Below, one piece after another: positions 50,501 to 64,000 of a stretch of DNA of 64,000 nucleotides; position 1 is the first letter of the stretch, and each line of letters starts with the position of its first letter. The position numbers and the translations under genes are program-made. The notes below the pieces were generated by a model. That model saw nothing but the letters and a program-made list of their open reading frames with translations. It did no database searches and was not told where the DNA came from. Source of the stretch: Eleginops maclovinus (taxonomy: Eukaryota; Chordata; Actinopteri; Perciformes; Eleginopidae); assembly GCF_036324505.1 (NCBI RefSeq), contig NC_086362.1, forward strand, positions 7,809,043-7,873,042, written 5' to 3'.

Positions 50501-53500
50501 TACGCAAATGGTAATACATGAAAGAACTGTATGTATGTGTTGGTGTAACTACAACCTCCAAACAACTATATATTACTGTGAATGACTGATTTGAGAAACA
50601 AATGTTTTCCATTGACTTTAACGGAGAATAATGTATTCATTCTGAATCACAGGCAAATATTGTAACCAAAAATATTAAGGACCAACATTTTCTGTCCTCA
50701 TGATGGCAGGCAGATGCATCACCACAGCCCACACAGCCACAAGTCCCCTTCAACTGTATGAGTACTTTGCACTGTTCTGTCAAAGCAGATGCACCTGCAC
50801 CAGCAGTAGCACCAGCAGGACCAGCAACACAGTGAAATGAGCCCACTCACTATCCCTGTGACAGACACTCCTCAGCCTCACTGACCACCTGCTATAAAAA
50901 GGAAAAAGCTGCATGTAAGGATGTCATTACGAATCAGTCAACAAACGTAGATGTGCTGTACGCAAAATAACCTCATTATGGAACAACGTGCAGTGCCCTC
51001 CTAATGTCTTATTTTGATAGTCCATTATAACAGCATGGCTGACTGATCAGACTTGGAAAGCGGGGCCGTCAGTATTAGCATAGGTTATGCTCATGCAGGG
51101 GTTATAAAACAGTGTCGGGTAATCAGGACCGCAGTGCGTGAGGAGACTACGGAGCAAAGCTGCAGGAGAGTCATTTCTGCTTCTCTGGGTCAGTCATTAT
51201 GGGACTGAATTACGATTATTATGTGCCTTAATTGTCCAGCAGTTCACATTCAGCTAATCCGATTATTATACTGTATGCGGCGAATAAAGCAACACAAGAT
51301 CTTTTGCCTTTTTTCAGGTCAAGTTATATTCCACAGTCTTCAACTGATTTAAGTTACAGGAAAGCCCAACCGGTTTCCCCAGGTTCTCCTGCTAAACAAA
51401 AAAGACAATGTATAAAATGTATTTTCTGCTGTTCTCTGATAAAGCAATCAAGTTAAAAACATGCTTCTACCTAATACCACAGCCCTACAGAGTTTCAACG
51501 TAAGATTATTTTCAGGGTCTTTTCTAATTCCAGTTTGCCTTCATGTCATTTCAGTGCTTTCTCCAATCTATGAAATTAAACAGTTACCTGTTCTCCTTAA
51601 GGCTCAGTTTTTAGATGACCTTCTATATAACTTCTCAGGGCATATAATTGTATTATCTGTATTATTTCAGTGAATTTGCAGGGCTATTTGTGTTCATTAA
51701 ATAATGTGTTTACTTCAAATATTCTTCGTTCTTCATCTCACCGTTTCATACAGCCAGAGGGCTCATGGAGTGAAGGTGAAAAATCTGAACATGCAATGGT
51801 GGAAAATGAACGTGGTTTATAATTAATAATATTTGTATTTGCCTTGTTTATAAATTGTGTGTTAGCCGAGCTGTGGACATTGTATAGCTTTAGAGATCAG
51901 CTACCGATCACCCGGTCAACAGGGATTGAAACACAACTGCTGTACCCTAAAATCAGCAGTTCCTGGTAATAAGCAAAAAAGAGGATGAAACACCTCACCT
52001 GCAGTTATAATGCCAAGTTACATTTGGACTCTTCTTCATTATTCTGAGATTCACTTGCCCAACCAGACAGTCTATTTTAGCATGTCCCGGCTTGTAACCG
52101 TCAGATTGGCTGTGCACATTGATCATTCTGTTAAAGGACACATAATTGTGGGTGAGCGCGGTGCTGTGATTGCCTCTGGGCTTCTTCAACAGCAATTTGT
52201 CTGGTTGTCACTTGGGACCGGAGCTCAGAACCCGGAGTGGGGAAATGTGATCTCCTGGTGACTCGAGCAGCGCCGCCTTCTCTTCGCCTGTTTGTGGGAG
52301 TTTGCTCGCTGTAGAGTGAGCGGGCCCCGCAACACTGACGATCGATAATGAGGCCGCTTTTGTTTTGAGTGTGTAGAGTAGTTGGCGTTGGTGCTTTGGA
52401 GCGTAGTATTTTAGAAGTGACTCACCCCTGCTTCACAAGAGGGGACATGTTTGATTCTTTTCTCATTTTATCAGGTAAATTCATTTTGCAGCTGGGATTC
52501 TGAGACACATGTGTGTTAAGAAGATATTTTACAGCGTTGTTCAACACAAAGTGGACTTTCTTGTTCAAACTTAAATAAATCCTCTTCTGCAAAAGCTTTG
52601 TTTACTCTGTGACCCAGAGAGAATTAACAACTTCACTCGGCCAAATCTCTTAATCAGCACAAGCTCCTGAAAGCACTGTTCAATATGCCGATACCATTCT
52701 TTCATACAACACGCAGTCACCAAGAACAATCCATAACAGATCCATCTGTGTCACGCTAAATGGAATTTCACACATCCTGCTGGCGTCTTTCTCCAATAAA
52801 ATAAATGTGAACGTGTTCTTCTGTGCACTCAGAGAACCTCACCACAGAACGGCATCATGCAGCATCTTTAGCAGAGAGATACTATCCTCTCCTGCCTTCC
52901 CTCTTTAGAACATGTTACCGACATTGCTCCAGGCTCTGGGTTTAGCCAGTCGTTCAGAACAAGGCCCATTTTTCATTTGTAATGGGGTCTTCCATTAAAC
53001 ATGAACCTGGACGTACGGTAATGTAGTTCGACAGTTCCAAAAACCAGCTACAGATATTAGGAGGGAAGAGACACTGTGAGGCTTTAGAGAGAAAGACAAC
53101 TATAGAAAACAGAACAAAGGACAGGAGTAAAGCTGTTCTCGTTAAACCGCTGCTATCTTGCAGCTAACTTGAAGGTTAATTTTACATGAATAGTAAGTAC
53201 GGTTGCCATGGTTTTTTTTTTTTTTTTTTGGTTGATGTTCCTTATTCTCATGAAACATGGTGAAGAAGCTAAGTGTTGTTCAAGGAAGAACACATATACA
53301 TTTGTATCAAATATAGAGTCTTTCAGTATAGTGTTTTGGTTTTACAGACAGCTTTTAGTAAAGAAAAAGAGAGAGCTAAAGGGAGATTAAATATTAGAAT
53401 TATTCTGTATTCACCTGGCCATAAACTTATCTCATTAAATGCTTTTGTTGCTCTTTGTTTGCTTTAGGTTTAGAAAAAGGGAACTGTTTGCCGACATATT

Positions 53501-56500
53501 TCACCATATCAACTATAAATGATAAGTGAAAGCTGTTTTAAAAGCTTGTCGTGTTAACTCCAAAGAGCCAACAATGTATCAATGCAGTGTGAACTGTCTA
53601 ATCAGTTCAGAAAGAAGTCTCTGAAATGTAATGCAGTCTTTAAAATGAAGAAAAGACATTTAAGCAAATCCATGATACTGCAATAAGCCACAATTTTAAT
53701 TGAGTCCCTTATCTTAGTGGATTATATTTAATACTTGCTGAACTCAAAATCTATGTTCATGGGAACATGATAAAAAATAAATCAGGTTATAACAGAGATT
53801 TAGGAATAACAGGTTGCTGGCGTCTAATCCTTTTAATAATACTTAATCAGAACCCATGAGTGTCTGATTACACAGACAACAGCAGTGTGAAACACGGCGG
53901 AGAAATCCAGCCTCCTCCTGCTCTGAAACCCAGCACCGGCACCCTGCATGGCAGATCATATCAGCCAGAGGGGGGCTTTGATGGCACTTTCCATCAGCAC
54001 ACTGTGGAGTTCAGTCGCTGCAGATACTAAGCGGAAACTGGCTCTCAGAATTCGCCCTTCACGTACGAAAGTGACAGACTGTTAATCATAGGGCTAAAGA
54101 AAAGTTAAAGCAGGACTCCAATTAAAATTCTTAAGGGCCAATCTGAGGTGGGAGAAGTTAAACGAGGGAAAGTATGCTTATTTGATTGAATTACGGTTCA
54201 ACCTTACACAATTAGGGATTTCACAATAAGGCATGGGTATAAAACATTACCACAGCCCTGATGTCATTACAGTTAGGCTTAAGGATATTCACACAGCAGA
54301 CACATACATAAATGCATGCAATACTCCATAATTTAGGAATTTGTTATAAAGTTGCCTCGGGCCGGCTGTTCTAAATTCAAAGAAGGGAGGTTTTAATACA
54401 TAGATCGTGAAGTGTAATCTAAGAGATAGAAGAGTGAGACTACAACGCTGTGATGTGATGGTGATGGAGGATACACTTGGTTTGGCAAATAGCATTATTT
54501 TCTGCTTGGTTGAAACCCCACAGCTTGAACCTTATTTACAAGTCTTTTAGATGTCTCTCTAATGGCAGCATGCAAATAGCAGACTGCTGCCCTCTTTCAG
54601 GGATCAAACAAAAGGTTAGATTCATTTTATGTGAGGCCAATCAGAAATCTTTATGCAGCACAAGAATGCCTGCATTGCGAGTTTCCACTGTTATTATGCA
54701 ATCAAATGTAACGTGATTAAATAGATCCTTTACTTACAGTACACAAAAACACATTAATTAAAGTGGTTAGTGAAGACATGACAATCAATACAATACTAAT
54801 CCAGAATAAAGCCAAACAGAGCTTCATTATTAGCTGTGTGAAACAATCTCATTATTTTTGCTGACAAGTGCTGGAATTTTGGGGATCCAGGAAAATATGG
54901 GACTTGTTTAGATCAGAACGAAAATCTGGTTTATTGCCAGTGGCCACATTAAGTGTGAATCCCATTTAATATGGATATTTTCAGTTTCTGTCTTTAATTG
55001 TCAAAGGATGCAGTTATTAATTAAAACAGTTTTTTATTACTTTCTTTTTGTCTGTAAACGTTGGCATCGAGGAATGGCTTCCCCTTCAGAGAATAGTTTT
55101 TTGTTCTCGCTCAATCCCTGGCATCGAGTGATACATCCCACAAAGGACAAGAATGGAAATACAGGAAGCAAATATTGCTTTGTCTGCATCTCTATTTACT
55201 CCCTCAGCATTTCCATCTCCGCTTCACTGACTCCATTCTATTTACCCCAGCAAAACTCAGATTACAGTTTTTTTCTTCACCCACAAACAAGAAGCGGTTT
55301 TCAGTGTTTGGAAGAGATTACAATTGTACACTACAAGACAGGATGACAAGAGGAGAGTCAAGCAAGAAGACCACATCTGCTACTACACACAGTTTACTGA
55401 GTAGGTTCTGTTTGCCTGGTTTTAATGAACACCCGCCTGTCATAACTTCACAGAAACGTCTGTGCCCACAGCAAGGCTCAGTTGAAATTATTCCCACAGA
55501 CTAATCCAGAAATATCTGTGGATTACCTGTTAGTCCTTCGGGGTCTGGCAACGTTTTTTCTACAACAACACTGCAACTGCCAATGAGAGATTGAAAACAA
55601 ATCTTACACATAAGTCGTTGCCCCTTGTCGTTTGGCAGAAAAGCTGAGAGTTCCCTCCTGCAAAAAAAGGCATCGTTCGAGTTTCCGTAATTAGCTTTTT
55701 TTTTCCAGCAGAGAAATCTGTTGAAGTCTGACATATTTTAATCTCTGTGGTCATAATGTGTTGGCTTGGCTTCATTGAAGACATAGCAGATAAGGGTACT
55801 GGCAAGATAAATGCAGACAGAAGATCATTATAAGTAAAAGTCAGTTCTTGTATATCCGTAGTTTAATATAATATATAAACTACTTTTGAAATTTGTAGAG
55901 CAGATCTTTGTGGCGCATATACACCACTCCTGTCCTGCAAGGAGTTTCATTGATTTTCTGTGGAGTGGCTCCACCAACAGAAAATACTATAAATATGCAC
56001 GATGTCAGCGTTTTTACTGCCCCATCAATTGTTATTAAGCTCAAGGTCCAGAGAATATTTAAATCAGATTTCTCCTTTTTGAATTCTTCCAGGACAAAAA
56101 GGGATTTGCACCAAACAGAAATCATGGTAGAAATGGTAGCCAATTTAATTCAGATAATACAGAAAATAAATAGCCTTAATTAGCCTACTATAATAGTTTT
56201 ACTATTGCACCATGCCTGTTAAGTGTAGATCTTTTCCCATAAGTTACACTACAATCAGTTTAAGCAGAGTAACAGGTTTAGAGGAAAAAGCACAGATTTC
56301 CGTTGGGGCCACAGTTAAATTACAGAAGAGAAAGAAAAACGACAGCAGGAGGAAAACAGAGCGAATAACCTGGAGCAGGGATGATGGTAAAAGGGTGATC
56401 CATCCTCATTAGGAGCAATTTAATGTATGGAGCAGCAGTGAGAAGCAGGAGGACGGTCAGTGTGAGCTGTGGCGCTTTGGTCGTGTTGGAGATAGCTGAG

Positions 56501-57402
56501 GGAAATACTGTAAATGGTAAACACAAATACCCCTTTCCTCTGTTGCTTTGCATTTAAATTGAATTTGTGACTGTCTCAGTGGTTCGTGGAAAGTGCAGGA
56601 GACTGTAGAGAAAGTCTAAATGACACCTTGCTTCCTCGGAGGACGCTCTGTTTCTCCGTGTGTCATACATCACAACCTTTACACTGCAACCATTTAATCT
56701 GTGGGCGGCTTTTTGCTGTGTCATTCCTAAAGGAAACAGCTCAGCAAACCTGTCTCACCTGCTTCATAAAACAATCTGTAACGCACTTTTTGAAGGCTCT
56801 GCTAGTTTAGAAATACAGAAAAAAGGCCACTTATACTTCTAAAATACACTATTGGAGGTCTATACAGTCTTAATGGCGACAATGATCATACTAATTTGTC
56901 ATAGTTCCCACCACGCATTTTTTTAGCTCATTCTAGCACGGATTCAGTATAGCTTTGCAGACTTAAGATGCAACATGTGAGGCATTATGATTATTATTTC
57001 AAGGTCAAGATTAATTTGCTTGATGCCTGATGGGTGGACAAATAGCTGTTTGACATATAATCTAGTTATTCAAATTAGGATCACGCAGAGAGCCATGCTG
57101 TCGAGAATTTGATGTGTAGGTGCATACAAATGCTATATGGATGGAATGGATATAAAAGGATTTAATGAATCACAGCTCTCAGGCAAATGGTGTCAATCCT
57201 TTCCAGAGTTCACGTTAATCTAGTTAAAGAGATGCTTTTCTACAAGTCTCTTATAGAGGAGCATCTAGAAAAGAAAAACAAAAGGTGATATACACAAATT
57301 GGACACATACATATACATGCTAAAATACTCTGCAATCACCTTTCAAGCAGTAATGAAGCAGAAAGTGGTTGCACTACAAGCATTAGGGCTTTAACTAATT
57401 TA

Positions 57403-57828
57403 TCAATTACTTTGTGCATAATGGAGCAGTTTTCTCTCCTCTGGTTCTGCTCCAACAGTGATGTTGCTCGGGACAGATCCCTCGTTTACACCTGACCTGC
57501 ATTGACAGAGCGTCAGCCAGGTACGTAATGGGGCCAAGGGTGGGTCTGTCTGCGAAATGATGGAGATGGAGCTCCGTTTTCTGCATGGCCATCCGCGACG
57601 GGCTGCAGAGAGTGACTGATGAGGGCGGTTTACAGCAGACGTGTGGGGAGTGGATGGGGGAAAGTCTCTGGTCTCAATGTTGGCCAGGACTCCCAGAGAG
57701 GAGGCTGCACTGTCTGAGGCTGTGTCCTTGACTTGTAGCTTATACATGGATTGAGTGCTGAGGACGCGCAGAATCATTCTGGTCACACAACAGCACTTTA
57801 TCCTCTCTGCTCCCTGCAACTCCCACAC
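57403..57828 (-). other. unrecognised GC-richer open segment
   Basis: A 141-codon open frame on the minus strand. It opens at GTG; the first in-frame ATG is codon 18. It contains RRGWPCRKRSSISIISQTD. An overlapping minus frame with a true ATG at 57592 reads MAMQKTELHLHHFADRPTLG and reaches a potential GTCAGG donor near 57502-57497. Neither frame matches a protein I recognise, and the phase at that donor does not fit kcnip4 exon 2. Base composition is higher in GC and CpG than the flanks. It could be a lineage-specific exon, a processed remnant or chance; chance is the default. Confidence 0.2.
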
Positions 57829-57947
57829 AAACTAAGTTCACCGTAGACGCAGTGACCGAGAGGTCCTCTATGAAGCAACCTCATTTTCTCTGATTGACCT
57901 CTGAAGAAACAGAGATCAAATTAAACTGCTTCTATAGCTGCAAGGAG

Positions 57948-58142
57948 AATCGGTTATTTGATCAACAGATGAATTATCACCAGCTATTTAGATAGTCATT
58001 TTTCATGCAAAAAGGTTAGAAAATGCAGTTTTCAGACTCCCAAATATGGACTTTGAGACACTGGGATGGCCCTCTTTTACTATTACCTGATTGTATATAC
58101 TATTTATAATAAATGGCTGATTAATGAATTGTGAAAAAATCC
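57948..58142 (-). repeat. decayed teleost dispersed repeat (tagggctgcaac type)
   Basis: Reads gatcaacagatgaattatca, agctatttagata, agtcatttttcatgcaaaaa, then ctttgagacactgggatggc, tttttactatta and gctgattaatgaattgtga. The order follows the reverse orientation of the same family as 33984-34130. A possible further fragment (tagggctttaactaatttat) is at 57384-57403, on the other side of the unrecognised open segment. Confidence 0.65.
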
Positions 58143-58410
58143 CTTGTTATATCCTCATTTAGATCATGCAAAGTATCTGATTATAATGCACACAGATTAT
58201 ACCAAAGTGGAGGAAAAAAAGGAAACTAATACAACATAAATACCAGTGCAATTCAATCTGAATTAAATCTACCTTTTGACAATGAACAATAATGATGTCA
58301 TGCTGCAGCTTTTTTACACTGCAGTGTCTCAGAGGCTAATAATGTTGTATATCAAGGACTGCAAAGGCCAAATTAAGAACACTGTTTATGCTACCTGCCT
58401 TTAAAGAAAG

Positions 58411-58579
<169 letters not shown>

Positions 58580-61500
58580 TTGATACAGTGCATCACAGCC
58601 CCAACATATAGATGTGTTTTTTTACAAGACTATTGATAAAAAAACTAAAACACATGGGACAGCAGCAGCCCTTAGATGAAAACTTCACATCCTGATAACA
58701 AAAAAGTGCTGACACACTCAGCGAGAGAAATGTCAAGACTAATGTATGCAGCAACAGGCTGTCATGTATACGCTGCATCTCGTCCGTTGCTTTTTATTGC
58801 CTCAGTTTATCCAGCCGCTTGACATTTCGCACACATCTCCACTTTGTGAGGGGAACGATCTGTTTGAAATATCAATCTTGAACCAATCAAAGAAGACATG
58901 GAAACCATTTGAGAGCTACACAGCGCCTGAGGAAAATGAAATATTTCAAAGAAAGACATATAAAAATCCCTGATACCTACGGGACTGCAGCAACAACATC
59001 TCTCACTAAACATGTTCGACTTATATTTCCTGGACAATAACCCTAATGCTAAAAACATTGGTTGTTTATGATGCTGGCAAAGTGAAATGTATAATTATCT
59101 AAGAGCTATTACAGATAATGGGTTCATATTTACTTCACCACTCAGATACTCAAAGGTGCAATTCTCCTTTTCTTGGCATGGACAGTAATTGGCAGTAAAC
59201 GGAGCGTGGAGAGGACATTGTCTCTCACTCCGCTCTGCGTCTGGGGCTGAGGCTTTACTCTTTGTGAAAACACAGCCAGGGCAACTGAATAAAGGCAGCA
59301 TCTAAAACAATGAGCCTCATAAGGACCTTCAAATGAAGTGATTACGAAGAGTGAGCAGGCAGATAAAGTTAAGTAGAGGAGAAAGGGATGTAAAGCTGGA
59401 AAATCCAAGCAGGATAATTTGAGGAGAGAGAGCATGTAGAGAAAGAAAAGGGTGGTAGCTGAGGGGGGGAACTTTTTAATTTGAGTTAACAGTAATGATC
59501 ACTTAAAAGAGAGTCAGAGCGGAGCACATAAGCTTTGGGTGACACGGCAATTCTCTGAGGTGAGAACCACAATGAGCAAAGAAAACAAATTCAAACCAAA
59601 CTAATTAAGACTCCTCCTAAAGGTCTGCAAACCTTAAGGGCTCAGTTTAAGCACTACTTTTGATATCCAACTATGACCAATGAATCTGATGTTTGTGTTC
59701 TTTTTTTACCAACCTGACAAGTACATTTCTTGGTGGATTCAACACAGGAACAACTTGAGCTTTGTAACTGGACCGTCCTCACTGAACCAAAAATAATCGT
59801 CCCCACTCAGGATAGGCACTGGTTTGCAAAACATTTTTACTAATGGGGAAAACCGATAAGATGGGCCAGAGACAGTGAATTTAAATGGATAGTGGCACGA
59901 GATAACTACAGGCTAATGCGAATATAGAAAAATGAGGACAATCAAATCCAGCCAACTGAAAGAGATTGCTGACATCAATAAAAATGTGCCTGATAATGTT
60001 CCAATCTGAAGCACTTGAATGTCCCTTCAATTGGGTTGAAACACTGCAAATTTCGCCATTGGGGGAATAATGAAGGATTATCCAAACCTAATTTATAGAA
60101 ATGGAGTCTGTCAAAGTGAATATTCTGCATATGGGACAATTACATTTCTTCTGACTAGAGTCTGCAGACATGAAAACACTTTATTTCAACTGTGCACAGT
60201 TCTTTGTCAAGCTCATCATTTTCTAACTAGGTGGGTGAATGTAGGGAGAATTCCTCTGCATCCACAGCAAACAATGTGGGGATAGTGGTGTCTGAAAGGG
60301 ACTTCTATAGGAGCAGAAATGTCTTGTTGAACATGATTTAAGTCAAACACAATTCATGTGCAACCCCTTTACTAATCCTTACCTCAATATAAAAGCTCAA
60401 AGAATATTACACTTTGGTTTTACAAAGAGACAGAACTACATTTTACACTACAGTGAGTCTTCAACTCAAATTGTCTTGCAGGACTTTTTTCAGTCAGGTT
60501 TAGTCTGATCCGAGTGGACCAGCCTGGGTTTCACTACTGTATGGCACAAACAGCCAGTTCAGATAAAGATCCCGCGAGCACTTTGTGGACCGACCGAACG
60601 AGCCAAAGAATCAGTGCTGCTCTGGAGTTGCACGGCAGAAACCAGAAACCAGAAGAAGAGAGGGGCGCTGTGAAACAAAGAGACGGATCTGCGCCTGCCA
60701 GGAAGCTGATATGGACACAGATATCACAGGCAAATGTCTTCTTTCTGCCCTCGCCATAAGGCAGTGAGCCATGTGAAAGGGTCATGGTGAAAGGTTAAAG
60801 GAGAGCCGTTAGCAGAGGACACTGATACTTGTTCTTCTTTTTCCACTATGTTAGAGTTCTGGCTGAGGTGCTCTGATGTTCTGGATCACAACACCCTAAC
60901 TGTTGCTTCAAGGCAGTGCAAGACATCTTGTTAAGCTACTGTATAATACAGCAAGTCCTTACTCTGAAGTGTCAGCCATTAGTCTCCTCTCACAGCAGTA
61001 CAAATGATACACACAATATATTTTACACAATGTTGTTCTTTCAAAGTAAGTTAACGTAACTATCCAGATTAGACTGAATGAAAGACTAATGTATTCATCC
61101 CAGGGAATTTCACTGTCAAAGCTTCAAGGAGTATTCCAGACAGAAGTCTTGTGAATATGTTCTATACAAGGAGTCAAAAGGCATCAAAAGTTGAAAGCAA
61201 ACTGTTAATAAGCAATCAAATCTTGCACGATCAGAACATCTGTGTGGATCACAATCTGAAGTTTGGTCAGGTGAGAAAAGCAGACGGCATGTTAGTTCAC
61301 TGGGTGTGAAAGGGAGCGTTGTGCAGCATGGTTACCATCTGCTCCAGCTGCCTGTCCAAACATCATGTGAGAAATGTTCTGCCACAGAAACTACTTTCTG
61401 CTTTCGGACATTGTGTTCAATTTAAGACAAAAGCTATAAAACTAGCTGCAGAGCAGACATTAAAATTAAATACTGGATGCTCGCTTTGTCATTTTGTTCC

Positions 61501-64000
61501 ACTTTAATATTTTCTATGAGTTCTGCAGAGATGGAAAAGGTCCCTTAATTGCTGGGAATTATTGGAGAAGTGGCACAAAAGCTGTTATTTGTTTCACTTA
61601 TAGACTTTAACCACTGGCTTACAACAAATGTTCATGTGCAGTGTTTTATCACTGTCTATATTAAAGCTGTGCACACTACACTGTCTACTCTGAAGCACAG
61701 CCTCCCCTCAGACCGGGTACAGTGCTCCAGACAGATGCATGCCCAACTTGCCTGCAGGTATCAAATATTCAGTGTTTGGTCAGGGATTATGGGCTTTGAA
61801 CATGCTGTCCTCATGGGACAGGTGGAACATGACCTGCTAATAGCCGTCAGGAAACCAAAGAGAGGGAAACAAAGACGGGTCCTCGCGTCACCAAGCAGGT
61901 CATACATGTGCTTTCAAGTGCATGCTGAAAAGTCACTGAGTGCATATTGACAGCTTCATTGTGTCCAGGATTGATGAGTACACCCAAGTCTTAACGCACA
62001 AAGAAAATACTTTCCTGGCGGCAGTACACTTTGATTGTGGTTTCTAGATAAGACCATCTATCAACGTATAATTACTGGAGAACTACAGAAGAGGTTTCAA
62101 TAATTCAACATAAATATTCCACAATGGATCCTTAGCAGTAGATGAAAAGGTTTATTTTGAACATCATTTCTGAGACAGATAGTATTCCTCGCTTCAGACT
62201 ACACCGTCTCAAAAGACCTTGAACACTGTTCCTAGAGAAAGGCAACACTTGAGGAAAGTCCAATTGGGAGTGAACTTGACCACTCTGCAGGAAGACCACA
62301 GTTGACCAAGGACACACTGGGACAGGAACATCTTGGAGATGACCTTAAAGTGCTCAAGGGAAAATGAGAAAACAGGCAAAGGTTCCAGGAGAAAGGATTT
62401 AAGAGTATACGTGTTGCTCTGCTTGCCCTTTTGCCACCCACGCAAGCTGTCTCACTAAGCAGTCAGTCTGACAAAAAGGATTTCAGACAATGTAACTGAT
62501 CTGGACATCCAGGGATCAAGTACGAGTGGTGAACAGACATTATTTGACTTTTTCAGAAACAAAGAAATCTATTTAGTTTTGAAATAGCAATAAAACGGAA
62601 GATCTTGAGACGGAAGACAATAATGCTTGTTTGCTGCTCGCTGCATTCCTGTGCACCCCAATATACGGTGTTATCATTTAGGTGCTCAGAGATAACACAA
62701 TCATTCTACATTGTTCCACTAGGAAGAACAGGCACGCAAAAAAGTCATTAAAGCTGAGGAAATAACGACTGCATTAACAAACTAATCCAACTTCATAGAA
62801 TCAATACAAGCACGAAATAACTCAGCGGCTTAACTCAAAGCTTTGAAGAAGAGAAGAGCAAAGAAAGTCATTCTTAGCAACTTTTTATAAGACGTGACTG
62901 CTGTCCCGATTACAAAAATAGGATGATGAATTACACTACCCTGAAGCAAGAGGCGAAGATGCTATAAAACATTCCAAAAGGTTTTCATCTGATCCGGTGT
63001 ACTACAATAAGAGTTGCATGGAGATGGAAAAGACATGTTTACAGTCATGTCACTGCACAATCAAGGGTATTGACTGCATAAATAACAGACATTGAAAACG
63101 TGTTCCTCTAAAGTAGGCAGCGTAAATCACACAGCTTTAACCCGTCTAAATGATTCCGATGAATACGCTGCTGGACTTGTCGCTCAGTGTTGGAAATTTT
63201 CGACGAGATTTCCCCTGGTGTGAGGAACCAATAAGTTCCTGCCTTTCCAATTTAATTTATTGCCGACAGTGCTTTCTGGAATTATAACCTGGACAAATCT
63301 ATGATTTGTTTCCCCCTCTCTTTTCTCTGCAGCCGGGAAATTCAAGGCCTACTGGGCAGCACTGGTGGCATGAATACAACCCGACTGCTGTCTCCACTTT
63401 ATCACTAAAGCAGCGACACAACAATACATTATTTCCTGTGTTCACTGAAGAAATCAAATGAGTTAACACACTAGAAATATTGCAATGCAGAAAGGATAAT
63501 GAGGTAAAAATGTGACCTTTAACATACTTCTTGTCCATAGATCTTTATTGAGTAAAAAGCCAGTGTAGACAAAAAGCATTTATGGCATTATAGATGTGAT
63601 GAAAGCTCTTATATCACACACCCCCTACCTACACTATATTTTTTGCAGGACTTGGCAATTTATCAATGAAGCAATGACTGCAACTGTTCTAGGACAATGA
63701 ACAGCTCAATTAAAATCCAACGGTCTGCTAACTGACTCCATCCGTCTTCCTCTGCTCACACAAACATGTGAGAGCCGGCGTTATTGTGGTCAAACTCCCT
63801 TTATAATCGTCTGCAGCACTGACTGCCAAATAAGTTGATATGGTGTGTGTATAGAGAAATGGATCCACTTAAGCGGAAATTGTCTAATGTATGACTGATA
63901 ATGGGTTTGGGAGCCGTATACGTGTACGCCTGTCGCACTATTACGTAACTGTGTGATTGGGATTATTTAAACTGACGATTATTTGCGCGACTGTTACTGA

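Noticed and set aside
54048..54059. GAATTCGCCCTT, identical to the insert junction of common TA-cloning vectors
   Set aside because: The flanking bases (ggctctca on the left, cacgtacg on the right) do not continue as vector, so a chance 12-mer is more likely than contamination.
55501..55805. Minus-strand open frames with a CKIC motif
   Set aside because: A single Cys pair is not enough for a zinc-finger call and two frames overlap; nothing else supports coding.
61549..61950. 133-codon plus-strand open frame
   Set aside because: No recognisable family or composition bias, and no supporting start or splice context.

Overview
This window is vertebrate nuclear DNA, most likely from a ray-finned (teleost) fish. 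The evidence is intron-rich coding sequence on the minus strand, long CA/GT microsatellites, and decayed dispersed repeats of kinds common in teleost genomes. The species call is an inference; no bacterial, plasmid or viral gene organisation is visible.

The only gene I can support is a Kv channel-interacting protein gene, best read as kcnip4 (KChIP4), transcribed on the minus strand (right to left). Four coding exons are recognisable. Two are alternative first coding exons that each encode a short membrane-embedded N-terminus: an 'e-type' exon at 29526-29625 and an 'a-type' exon at 18617-18728. The other two are the common exon 2 (4912-5036) and exon 3 (159-228, start of EF-hand 1). Both first exons end in phase 1 with a single G. 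That G joins the AC at the start of exon 2 to make an Asp codon, so either reads cleanly into exon 2. Exon 2 ends in phase 0 and exon 3 begins there. The remaining EF-hand exons lie beyond the left edge of the window.

Layout: 1-5036 holds part of intron 3, exon 3, a 4.7-kb intron and exon 2. 5037-18616 is an intron of about 13.6 kb with GT microsatellites, a LINE/SINE-like 3' tail and a G23 run. 18617-18960 is the a-type exon with a GC-rich leader. 18961-29525 is the spacer between the two first exons, with one dispersed repeat. 29526-29760 is the e-type exon with a TATA-like box just upstream. 29761-64000 is non-coding as far as I can see. It contains a 297-bp element flanked by AAAC, a roughly 200-bp fold-back element, degenerate teleost-type repeats, a 162-bp CA tract and one unrecognised GC-richer open segment near 57.4-57.8 kb. 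It is probably an intron of a longer kcnip4 transcript, or 5' flank.

KChIPs are EF-hand auxiliary subunits of Kv4 (A-type) potassium channels. The alternative promoters and first exons here would choose which transmembrane N-terminus is attached to a constant calcium-sensor core. I found no previously undescribed multi-gene system. The most informative structure is the promoter/first-exon switch, and most other open reading frames look like chance.
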